NCBI GenBank assembly: GCA_018971455.1
Contig: JAGXAV010000155.1
Coordinates: 1 to 5,971 of the forward strand
Length of the DNA: 5,971 nucleotides
Direction: 5' to 3'
From: Rhodospirillales bacterium
GTDB taxonomy: Bacteria; Pseudomonadota; Alphaproteobacteria; Acetobacterales; Acetobacteraceae
The translations under genes were made by a program, and so were the position numbers. Shown here piece by piece: positions 1-5,971 of this stretch (its first letter is position 1; every line of letters begins with the position of its first letter). The notes beneath the pieces were generated by a model. That model did no database searches. It was not told the origin of the DNA and was given only the letters and a program-made list of their open reading frames with translations.

Positions 1-1327
1 CGAGGAGGTCGGCTACGTGCTCGGCCTTGGCGTGGAAGCGCGCTTCGGCAGTTATGTCGCCAGCCTGAGCGGGCTGCTGGCGGAGGGCTATGACGCGGTC
101 TTCGTCGGCTCCGGCGCGCCGCGCGGCCGCGACCTCGACATCCCCGGCCGTCGCGAGGCGGCGGCCAACATCCATATCGGCATCGACTGGCTCTCCTCGG
201 TCTCCTTCGGTCATGTCAGCCGCATCGGCCGGCGCGTGCTGGTGCTGGGTGGCGGCAACACGGCGATGGATTGCTGCCGCTCCGCCCGCCGCCTCGGCGG
301 CGAGGACGTGCGCGTGGTGGTGCGCAGCGGCTTCGAGGAGATGAAGGCCTCGCCCTGGGAGAAGGACGACGCGCTGCACGAGGACATTCCCATCCTCAAT
401 TTCCTGGTGCCGAAAGAGTTCCTGCACGAGGATGGCCGTCTGGTCGGCATGACCTTCGAGAAGGTGCATGCGGTCTATGACGAGCGCGGCCGCCGTTCCC
501 TGGTGCCGACCGGCGAGGCGCCGGTGCGCATGGAGTGCGACGACGTGCTGGTCGCGGTCGGCCAGGAGAATGCCTTCCCCTGGATCGACGAGGCCGCGGG
601 CATCAACTTCAATCGCTGGGGCCTGCCGGTCGTCGATGAGGTGACGCTGCAATCGAGCAACCCGCGCGTCTTCTTCGGCGGCGATGCGGCGTTCGGCCCG
701 AAGAACATCATCTGGGCGGTGGCGCATGGCCACCAGGCGGCGATCTCGATCGACCGCTTCTGCCACGGCCAGGACGTGCACGACCGGCCGCCGCCGGACG
801 TGACGCTGGTGTCGCAGAAGATGGGCATCCACGAGTGGAGCTACGACAACGACGTCTCCATCGACCTGCGCTACAAGGTGCCGCACCGCGAGAAGGCGAA
901 ATCGCTGGTGGACATCAAGGCCGAGGTCGAGCTCGGCTTCGACCTCGAGCTCGCCGTCAAGGAAGCGCAGCGCTGCCTGAACTGCGATATCCAGACGGTG
1001 TTCGCGCCGAAACTCTGCATTGAATGCGATGCCTGCGTCGATATCTGCCCGGTCGATTGCATCACCTTCACCGATAATGGCGAGGAGGAGGAGCTGCGCG
1101 GGCGGCTGAACGCGCCCGCGCCGCATGCCGGGCAGGCTCTCTACATCGCCGATGGGCTCAAGACGGGACGGATCATGGCCAAGGACGAGGATGTCTGCCT
1201 GCATTGCGGCATGTGTGCCGAGCGCTGCCCCACCGGGGCATGGGACATGCAGCGCTTCCTGCTGGATATGGCCCAGGTCGGCGGCGCGCAGGTCGGCTCG
1301 ATGGAGGCGCTGGCATGCGCGCGCTAG
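1..1327 (+). CDS. GltD-like FAD/NAD(P) oxidoreductase with C-terminal 2[4Fe-4S] ferredoxin domain (5' truncated)
   Basis: Probable electron-transfer flavoprotein partner of the downstream 2-oxoacid oxidoreductase, passing electrons between iron-sulfur clusters or ferredoxin and NAD(P) in the cytoplasm. The frame is open from base 2 to the TAG at 1325-1327; 441 residues are visible and the start lies outside the window. Compared with glutamate synthase small chain, roughly the first 200 residues are missing, including the first FAD-binding glycine motif. Visible residues 83-90 read GGGNTAMD, the NAD(P)-binding motif typical of GltD relatives. Residues 220-228 (NPRVFFGGD) are the second FAD signature. 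The C-terminus carries two CxxCxxCxxxCP motifs, with cysteines at visible residues 339/342/345/349 and 399/402/405/409, plus a preceding CLNC pair at 325/328. The 3' end overlaps korA by 13 bp. The equivalent subunit in Azoarcus evansii is, from memory, called KorC; the family is certain, the partner role inferred. Cofactor preference (NADPH or NADH) cannot be settled here. Confidence 0.9.
   Translation, partial: EEVGYVLGLGVEARFGSYVASLSGLLAEGYDAVFVGSGAPRGRDLDIPGRREAAANIHIGIDWLSSVSFGHVSRIGRRVLVLGGGNTAMDCCRSARRLGGEDVRVVVRSGFEEMKASPWEKDDALHEDIPILNFLVPKEFLHEDGRLVGMTFEKVHAVYDERGRRSLVPTGEAPVRMECDDVLVAVGQENAFPWIDEAAGINFNRWGLPVVDEVTLQSSNPRVFFGGDAAFGPKNIIWAVAHGHQAAISIDRFCHGQDVHDRPPPDVTLVSQKMGIHEWSYDNDVSIDLRYKVPHREKAKSLVDIKAEVELGFDLELAVKEAQRCLNCDIQTVFAPKLCIECDACVDICPVDCITFTDNGEEEELRGRLNAPAPHAGQALYIADGLKTGRIMAKDEDVCLHCGMCAERCPTGAWDMQRFLLDMAQVGGAQVGSMEALACAR
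1303..1307 (+). promoter_or_regulatory. Ribosome binding site GGAGG for korA
   Basis: A perfect GGAGG Shine-Dalgarno core lies inside the last codons of the upstream flavoprotein gene, 7 bp before the ATG at 1315. It decides the korA start over upstream in-frame codons such as the ATG at 1204, and allows korA translation within the overlapping operon. Confidence 0.75.
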
Positions 1328-3153
1328 AAGCGGTCAACGATTTCGTCGTCAAGTTCGCCAACGTCAACGGCTCCGGTTCGGCCAGCGCCAACCAGCTCTT
1401 CGCCCGCGCCATCCTGCGCATGGGCGTGCCGGCGGCACCGCGCAACATCTTCCCCTCCAACATCCAGGGCCTGCCGACCTGGTACGAGGTGCGGATCAGC
1501 GAGGCGGGGCATCTCGGCGCGCGCGGCGGAACCGACCTGATGGTGGCGATGAACCCGCAGACGTGGGACCAGGATATCCGCTCCATCGTGCCGGGCGGCT
1601 ACCTGTTCTACGACTCGACCCGCCCGCTGCCGGCCAGCAAGTTCCGTGACGACGTCCATACCATCGGCCTGCCGCTGACGGCGATCTGCAACGCCGAATA
1701 CAGCGACAGCCGCCAGCGCCAGCTGTTCAAGAACATCCTCTATGTCGGCGCGCTGACCGCGCTTCTCGATATCGACCCCAAGGTGGTCGAGACGCTGATC
1801 GCCGAGCAGTTCAAGGGCAAGGACAAGCTGATCGCGCCCAATATCCATGCGCTGAACCTCGGGCGCGAGCACGCGCTGAAATCGCTGACCTGCCCGATCG
1901 GCCTGCGCGTGCGGCGATCCGATGCCGTCGGCGAGCGGATCTTCCTGGAAGGCAATGCCGCCGCCGGGCTCGGCGCCGTCTATGGCGGCGCAACCGTGTG
2001 CGCGTGGTACCCGATCACGCCCTCCACCTCCCTCGCCGAGGGCTTCACGCGCTACTGCAACCGCTTCCGCGTCGATGCGACGAGCGGGGAGAAACGCTTC
2101 GCCATTGTCCAGGCCGAGGACGAGCTGGCCTCGATCGGCATGGTGATCGGCGCCGGCTGGAACGGGGCGCGCGCCTTCACCGCCACCTCCGGGCCCGGCA
2201 TCTCGCTGATGCAGGAATTCATCGGGCTCGCCTATTTCGCCGAAATCCCGGCAGTGATCTTCGACGTGCAGCGCGCCGGCCCCTCCACGGGCATGCCCAC
2301 CCGCACCCAGCAATGCGATGTGCTCAGTGCCGCCTACGCCTCGCACGGCGATACCAAGCATGTGCTGCTCTTCCCCGAAGACCCGCATGAGTGCTTCACG
2401 ATGGGCGCGGCCGCGTTCGACCTTGCCGACCGGCTGCAGACCCCGGTCTTCGTCATGCTCGACCTCGATATCGGCATGAACGAGCATCTCTGCGCGCCGC
2501 TCGCCTGGGATGATGCGAAGCGCATGGACCGCGGCAAGGTGATGACCGCCGAGCAGCTCTCCGAAGGGGTCGATTTCGGGCGCTACCTCGATGCCGATGG
2601 CGATGGCATTCCCTGGCGCACCTACCCCGGCACGCATCCCACGCGCGGCGCCTTCTTCACCCGCGGCACCAGCCGCGACCGCTATGCGCGCTACACCGAG
2701 GAGGGCGCGGCCTACCAGGACAACATGGAGCGGCTGCTGCGCAAATTCGCCACCGCCCGCAGCCTGGTGCCCGCCCCCGTTCGCCACGATGCCACGGCGC
2801 CCACCCGGCTCGGCGCGATCTATTACGGCTCGAGCAGTGCGGCGATGGACGAGGCGGCGGCGATGCTCGCGAGCCAGGGCATCGCGCTCGACCGGCTGCG
2901 CGTGCGCGGCTTCCCCTTCCACGACGACGTGCGCAAATTCGTCGCCGAGCATGACCAGGTCTTCGTCGTCGAGCAGAACCGCGATGCGCAGCTGCGCACG
3001 CTGCTGATCAACGAGGAGGAGATCAACCCCGCGAAGCTGCTGCGGGTGCTGCACTACGACGGCTCGCCGATCACCGCCCGCTTCATCGCCGGGCGCGTCG
3101 CCGAGGAAGCCGCCGCCCTCAAGATCGTCCCGCTGCGCAAGGCCGCCCCATGA
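1315..3153 (+). CDS. korA: 2-oxoacid:acceptor oxidoreductase, fused gamma-alpha subunit (2-oxoglutarate:ferredoxin oxidoreductase KorA-like)
   Basis: Large subunit of the CoA-dependent 2-oxoacid oxidoreductase that decarboxylates a 2-oxoacid to acyl-CoA and releases low-potential electrons; cytoplasmic, 612 residues. The gamma domain covers about residues 1-195, starting with a glycine-rich FANVNGSGSASAN stretch near 14-26 and containing a conserved GARGG loop. The alpha domain begins near 207. It holds YPITP at 232-236 (substrate-binding motif of this superfamily), a QAEDE segment where E268 matches by spacing the glutamate that activates thiamine diphosphate in pyruvate:ferredoxin oxidoreductase, TSGPGISLM from 291, and R320 in QRAGPSTG. 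DADGDG at 426-431 is an acidic loop usual in the family. A transketolase-C-like domain runs from about 497. I chose ATG 1315 because GGAGG lies 7 bp upstream and homology begins at once; the reading frame stays open further 5', but only inside the preceding gene. It overlaps korB by ATGA. The gamma-then-alpha fusion is typical of bacterial KorA. Substrate is inferred; other 2-oxoacids remain possible. Confidence 0.93.
   Translation: MRALEAVNDFVVKFANVNGSGSASANQLFARAILRMGVPAAPRNIFPSNIQGLPTWYEVRISEAGHLGARGGTDLMVAMNPQTWDQDIRSIVPGGYLFYDSTRPLPASKFRDDVHTIGLPLTAICNAEYSDSRQRQLFKNILYVGALTALLDIDPKVVETLIAEQFKGKDKLIAPNIHALNLGREHALKSLTCPIGLRVRRSDAVGERIFLEGNAAAGLGAVYGGATVCAWYPITPSTSLAEGFTRYCNRFRVDATSGEKRFAIVQAEDELASIGMVIGAGWNGARAFTATSGPGISLMQEFIGLAYFAEIPAVIFDVQRAGPSTGMPTRTQQCDVLSAAYASHGDTKHVLLFPEDPHECFTMGAAAFDLADRLQTPVFVMLDLDIGMNEHLCAPLAWDDAKRMDRGKVMTAEQLSEGVDFGRYLDADGDGIPWRTYPGTHPTRGAFFTRGTSRDRYARYTEEGAAYQDNMERLLRKFATARSLVPAPVRHDATAPTRLGAIYYGSSSAAMDEAAAMLASQGIALDRLRVRGFPFHDDVRKFVAEHDQVFVVEQNRDAQLRTLLINEEEINPAKLLRVLHYDGSPITARFIAGRVAEEAAALKIVPLRKAAP
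3139..3142 (+). promoter_or_regulatory. Weak ribosome binding site AAGG for korB
   Basis: AAGG lies 7 bp before the korB ATG, within the korA coding sequence. It is a short, weak match to the Shine-Dalgarno core. With the ATGA stop-start overlap, korB translation probably depends mostly on coupling to korA. Confidence 0.4.
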
Positions 3154-4205
3154 CCTATCTTCCCAAGCCCCGCCTGCATCATCCCGATCTGCCGACCAAC
3201 GCGCTCGGCCTGACGCGGCGCGACTACGAGGGCAGCGTCTCCACGCTCTGCGCCGGGTGCGGCCATGATTCGATCAGCGCCGCGATCGTGCATGCCTGCT
3301 TCGAGCTGGGCCTGCCGCCGCACCGCATCGCCAAGCTGTCCGGCATCGGCTGCTCGTCCAAAACGCCGACCTATTTCCTCGGCGCGGCGCATGGCTTCAA
3401 CTCGGTGCACGGGCGCATGCCCAGCGTCGTCACCGGCGCCAACCTGGCCAATCGCGACCTGATCTATCTCGGCGTGTCCGGCGATGGCGATTCGGCCTCG
3501 ATCGGGCTCGGCCAGTTCGCCCACGCCATGCGGCGCGGCCTGAACATGACCTATATCGTCGAGAACAATGGCGTCTATGGTCTGACCAAGGGACAGTTCT
3601 CGGCCACCGCCGACAAGGGGGCGAAGAACAAGCGGGGCGTGGCCAACATGGACGAGCCGATCGACATGGTCGGCATGGCGCTCCAGCTCGGCGCGACCTT
3701 CGTCGCGCGCAGCTTCTCCGGCGACAAAGCGCAGCTGGTGCCGCTGATCAAGGCGGCGCTGACGCACAAGGGAGCCGCGTTCATCGACTGCATCAGCCCG
3801 TGCGTGACGTTCAACAACCATGTCGGCTCGACCAAGAGCTTCGACTACGTGCGCGAGCACAATGCGGCGGTGAACTTCCTCGATGTCATCACCGGGCGCA
3901 ACGAGATCACGCTCGAAATGGCGCCGGGCACGGTGGAGATCGTCCAGCAGCATGACGGCTCGCTGCTCAAGCTGCGCAAGGTGGGCGAGGAGTACGACCC
4001 CACCGACCGCGGCGCGGCGCTGGCCTATCTGCACCGCCACCAGAGCGAGGGCGAAATCGTCACCGGTCTGCTCTATGTGGATCCGCAATCGGAGGATCTG
4101 CATGCCTATCTCGGCACGGCGACCAAGCCGCTCAATGCCATGGGCGAGGGCGAGCTGTGCCCGGGCTCGGCGGCGCTGGCGCGGCTGAACGCCTCGCTAC
4201 GCTGA
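3150..4205 (+). CDS. korB: 2-oxoacid:ferredoxin oxidoreductase, beta subunit (thiamine diphosphate and [4Fe-4S]; KorB-like)
   Basis: Catalytic partner of KorA that binds thiamine diphosphate and the proximal [4Fe-4S] cluster; 351 residues, longer than the roughly 300 of archaeal beta subunits and in line with bacterial KorB. Cluster ligands expected for the family are all present: C34 and C37 (CAGC), C68 (GIGCSSK) and C218 (SPCVTFNN). The thiamine diphosphate/Mg motif starts with GDGD at 111-114 and ends with NN at 139-140, followed by GLTKGQ at 144-149. K71 and K147 match lysines noted in archaeal homologues as near the active site. The SPCVTFN form of the last cysteine motif fits the 2-oxoglutarate/general 2-oxoacid branch better than the pyruvate branch, which usually has PCPT. 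The start ATG overlaps the korA TGA, implying translational coupling. The last 9 bp overlap the convergent deoxyribosyltransferase gene. Complete and intact; enzyme class is secure, the substrate less so. Confidence 0.93.
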   Translation: MTYLPKPRLHHPDLPTNALGLTRRDYEGSVSTLCAGCGHDSISAAIVHACFELGLPPHRIAKLSGIGCSSKTPTYFLGAAHGFNSVHGRMPSVVTGANLANRDLIYLGVSGDGDSASIGLGQFAHAMRRGLNMTYIVENNGVYGLTKGQFSATADKGAKNKRGVANMDEPIDMVGMALQLGATFVARSFSGDKAQLVPLIKAALTHKGAAFIDCISPCVTFNNHVGSTKSFDYVREHNAAVNFLDVITGRNEITLEMAPGTVEIVQQHDGSLLKLRKVGEEYDPTDRGAALAYLHRHQSEGEIVTGLLYVDPQSEDLHAYLGTATKPLNAMGEGELCPGSAALARLNASLR

Positions 4206-4760
4206 CCTCGCTGCTGCGGCGACGCAGCGCGCGAAAGCGGACAGATCGCTCCACCGCGCGGCCTCGGGCACGTTCTGGCAGACCAGCACGCCGCCCGAGG
4301 CGGTGATGGCGCCGTCGAGCATCAGATTGTCCGCCCCGCCGAAATCCTCCACCTGCAACCCCTCCCCGTCCCGCCACGCGGCGCCGTCGGCCCGCGCCGC
4401 GCGGCCGAGAAAGGCGAGCGTGCGGGCGGTGAAGGGAAGTGCGGTGTTGCTCCAGGCGAAGACCGGCCGGCCGAGGGCGCGCATGAAGCCGAGCTCGAAC
4501 ACCGTGCCGGCATCCGCACTCGGCCCGCGGAACGGCGTGAGATTGGCGATCAGCGCGTCGCAGCCGCGGATATGCGCCTCGTTGCAAAGCGCGATCCGCC
4601 GCGCCTCGCCGAGCTGGCGCCAGGCGGGGGGCTCGTCGGGCAGGCTGTCGATCGGCCAGACGCCCACGAGGCCATGCTGCGCGCAGATCGCCTTGAGGCT
4701 GGCCGCGCGGGCGGCGGGATCGGGCAGAAACACGTCGGGGCCGGCGAGATAGACGCGCAT
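4197..4760 (-). CDS. Nucleoside 2-deoxyribosyltransferase family protein
   Basis: Predicted cytoplasmic enzyme of 187 residues in the family that moves 2-deoxyribose between nucleobases, or hydrolyses deoxyribosyl bonds, in nucleotide salvage. The N-terminus MRVYLAGPDVFLPD matches the family's opening strand and loop. The ADAGTVFELG segment holds D83 and E89, six residues apart as are D92 and the nucleophile E98 of the Lactobacillus leichmannii enzyme. N145 and M147 in DNLML match its Asn-x-Met pair near the C-terminus. The start is ATG at 4760-4758; no clear Shine-Dalgarno core precedes it, and no other ATG, GTG or TTG codon occurs in frame in the 38 bp gap. The frame runs open upstream into the kinase gene, but that part shows no homology. 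It sits 38 bp after the sensor kinase on the same strand, so co-transcription is plausible. Its TAG lies within the 3' end of korB. Family is well supported; exact substrate, or a DNPH1-like hydrolase activity, is open. Confidence 0.88.
   Translation of the reverse strand: MRVYLAGPDVFLPDPAARAASLKAICAQHGLVGVWPIDSLPDEPPAWRQLGEARRIALCNEAHIRGCDALIANLTPFRGPSADAGTVFELGFMRALGRPVFAWSNTALPFTARTLAFLGRAARADGAAWRDGEGLQVEDFGGADNLMLDGAITASGGVLVCQNVPEAARWSDLSAFARCVAAAARSA
4213..4228 (+). other. Small hairpin just after korB stop, terminator-like but without T tract
   Basis: GCTGCG and CGCAGC form a perfect 6-bp stem around a GCGA loop, a GNRA-type tetraloop, beginning 8 bp after the korB TGA. No run of T follows, so it is not a standard intrinsic terminator. 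It also lies inside the final codons of the convergent deoxyribosyltransferase gene, and a chance origin in GC-rich coding DNA is quite possible. It could serve as a 3'-end stabilising stem for the kor mRNA. Confidence 0.25.
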
Positions 4761-4798
4761 CCTGCAACTCTGCCCGCTTCGCGGCCGCCCGGAAAGGA

Positions 4799-5971
4799 TC
4801 AGGCGGCCGGAAGCTGGAGCAACTCGTGCAGCATGTCGGCGCTGCGGGCGATCTCGCTGTCGAGCGCCGGGCCGATCGCGGCGGCGTCGAGATGGCCCTG
4901 CATCAGGCGGCGCATGCGCGCCTCCAGCCCCGAGAGGCCGTAGCTGCCGGCGAGGCCCGCGATGGCGTGGGCCACGGCCGCGGCGGTCGCCTGGTCGCCT
5001 TCGGCCAGCGCCTGGCGCAGCCGGAAGGTGCGGCTGCGGATATCGGCGAGGCACTGCTCGACCAGATCGGCGAACATGGCCGGCGCGAGGCCGCGCCGCA
5101 GATCGGCCAGGCGCGCATCGTCGATCAGCGGCTTGGCGTGCGCCGGCACCGATTCGGGCGGCGCCGCGGGCTGGATCGGATCGACCAACCGGCCGACCGC
5201 GGCATAGAGCTCGGCCGGGCGCAGCGGCTTGGCGAGCACGCCGTCCATCACGTCCGGCGGCACCTGCCAGCCGGTCAGCGTGGCGACATTGCCGGTCAGC
5301 GCGACGATCTTCACCCGGCCCGCCGGCCCGGGCAGGGCGCGGATGCGCCGCGCCGCCTCGGCACCGTCGATGCCGGGCATCATGATGTCCATCAGCACCA
5401 CGTCGAAGGGCCGGCTGGCGACCAGGCGCACGGCCTCCTCGCCGGACTCGGCCGTATCGACCCGGTGACCCTCGCGGCGCAGCAGCGAGGCAGTGAGCAT
5501 GCGGTTGCTGGCGACATCCTCGACCAGCAGCAGATTGGCGCGGCGCGGCGGGCGCTGGGCGGCGGCGGCGGGCACGGTGTCAAGCACCAGCTCCACCCAG
5601 AAGATGTTGCCGTCCGCCTCGCTGGTCAGCCCGAGCCGGCCGCCCATCAGCGCCACCAGACGGGCGCAGATGGCCAGACCGAGCCCGCTGCCCGGGGTGC
5701 CGGCGGCACGCGCGCCCTCCAGCCGGGCGAAGGGCTGGAACAGCAGCGCCGCCTGGTCGGCCGGAATGGCCGGGCCGGGATCGCGCACCGACAGGCGCAG
5801 CAGCCGGCGATCGCCCTGGGCCATCAGCTCGGCGCCCAGGCGCACGGTGCCCGGCCGGGAGAATTTGATCGCGTTTCCGACGAGGTTCAGCAGCACCTGG
5901 CGCAGCCGCCCGACATCGGCCTGCAGCGTTGGCGGCACAGCCGGGTCGATCCGCACCGCAAGGCGCTGCCC
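4799..5971 (-). CDS. Hybrid sensor histidine kinase: HATPase, receiver and HPt domains (N-terminal part outside window)
   Basis: C-terminal 390 residues of a multidomain phosphorelay kinase; the 5' part with the sensor and dimerisation/phosphoacceptor histidine region lies beyond the right edge. The frame is open to base 5971, so the GTG at 5956 is internal. The ATPase domain shows the N box (NLVGNAIKF, N33 of the visible part), a G1 box DPGPAIP at 64-70, an F-box-like LFQPF at 77-81 and a G2 box GSGLGLAI at 94-101. A receiver follows at about 145-262: acidic pair E151/D152, phosphoacceptor D195 in LMDIMMPGIDG, T226 and K248. The C-terminal HPt domain, about 285-390, has H335 in AHAIAGLAGSYG. 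Phosphate would pass from the kinase histidine to D195 to H335 and then to a separate response regulator, not seen here. A338 replaces the lysine of the classical HxxKG motif. The TGA is at 4801-4799. The signal sensed cannot be told from this part. Confidence 0.93.
   Translation of the reverse strand, partial: GQRLAVRIDPAVPPTLQADVGRLRQVLLNLVGNAIKFSRPGTVRLGAELMAQGDRRLLRLSVRDPGPAIPADQAALLFQPFARLEGARAAGTPGSGLGLAICARLVALMGGRLGLTSEADGNIFWVELVLDTVPAAAAQRPPRRANLLLVEDVASNRMLTASLLRREGHRVDTAESGEEAVRLVASRPFDVVLMDIMMPGIDGAEAARRIRALPGPAGRVKIVALTGNVATLTGWQVPPDVMDGVLAKPLRPAELYAAVGRLVDPIQPAAPPESVPAHAKPLIDDARLADLRRGLAPAMFADLVEQCLADIRSRTFRLRQALAEGDQATAAAVAHAIAGLAGSYGLSGLEARMRRLMQGHLDAAAIGPALDSEIARSADMLHELLQLPAA

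Noticed and set aside
1204..1314. N-terminal extension of korA from the ATG at 1204.
   Set aside because: It lies wholly inside the second ferredoxin motif of the upstream gene, its translation has no homology to the gamma domain, and a good GGAGG site serves the ATG at 1315.
1324..4103. Long open frames on the minus strand opposite korA (1324-3054, 576 codons) and korB (3054-4103, 349 codons).
   Set aside because: They are in exact codon register with the sense genes. In GC-rich genes the sense codons TTA, CTA and TCA, which read as antisense stops, are rare, so such frames stay open by chance. Their translations are rich in R, G, A, H and D with no recognisable domain, while the sense proteins carry full family motifs.
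4132..4767. 211-codon minus-strand frame overlapping the deoxyribosyltransferase gene.
   Set aside because: It is a low-complexity arginine/alanine frame shifted from the gene with clear motifs, and it extends into korB.
4761..4798. Possible promoter or terminator in the 38-bp gap between the kinase and deoxyribosyltransferase genes.
   Set aside because: No -35/-10 pair, no T tract and only a 4-bp stem (CCGC-TTC-GCGG) were seen, too little to call a site.
4761..5054. Upstream extension of the deoxyribosyltransferase frame to a start at 5054.
   Set aside because: The added residues are arginine- and proline-rich out-of-frame reading of the HPt region of the kinase, and the family N-terminus MRVYLAGPD begins at 4760.
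5954..5956. GTG at 5956 as the start of the sensor kinase.
   Set aside because: The frame remains open to the window edge, the residues before it continue the ATPase domain, and a kinase starting here would lack its dimerisation and histidine phosphoacceptor region.

Overview
The window is GC-rich and almost wholly coding. Its codons strongly prefer G or C at the third position, and genes are packed with overlaps of 4 to 13 bp. This style, plus the gene content, suggests a high-GC proteobacterium, most likely an alphaproteobacterium (Rhodospirillales or Acetobacteraceae-like). The taxonomic call is inference from composition and gene family only. I saw no RNA gene, mobile element, CRISPR array or long repeat, and no stretch over 300 bases lacks a gene. 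The only gap between genes is 38 bp (4761-4798).

Left two thirds (1-4205, plus strand): a tightly coupled three-gene set for a 2-oxoacid:ferredoxin/NAD(P) oxidoreductase. The first gene runs in from the left edge. It encodes a glutamate-synthase-small-chain-like flavoprotein with a C-terminal two-cluster ferredoxin domain. It overlaps by 13 bp a gene for a fused gamma-alpha subunit (korA-like), which overlaps by 4 bp (ATGA) the beta subunit carrying thiamine diphosphate (korB-like). KorA and KorB together would decarboxylate a 2-oxoacid, most likely 2-oxoglutarate, to the acyl-CoA. The flavoprotein would move the electrons between the iron-sulfur clusters or ferredoxin and NAD(P). The closest characterised arrangement I know is the 2-oxoglutarate:NADP+ oxidoreductase (KorABC) of Azoarcus evansii, linked to supplying low-potential electrons for aromatic ring reduction.

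Right third (4197-5971, minus strand): two genes transcribed toward the kor operon. A hybrid sensor kinase enters from the right edge, showing its ATPase domain, receiver and HPt domain. After 38 bp comes a complete small nucleoside 2-deoxyribosyltransferase family gene. The 3' end of that gene overlaps the 3' end of korB by 9 bp, so the two operons converge with no intergenic terminator region.

Nothing here looks like a wholly new system. The points most worth checking are the dedicated flavoprotein partner of the 2-oxoacid oxidoreductase, its unusual ferredoxin spacing, and the overlapping convergent gene ends.
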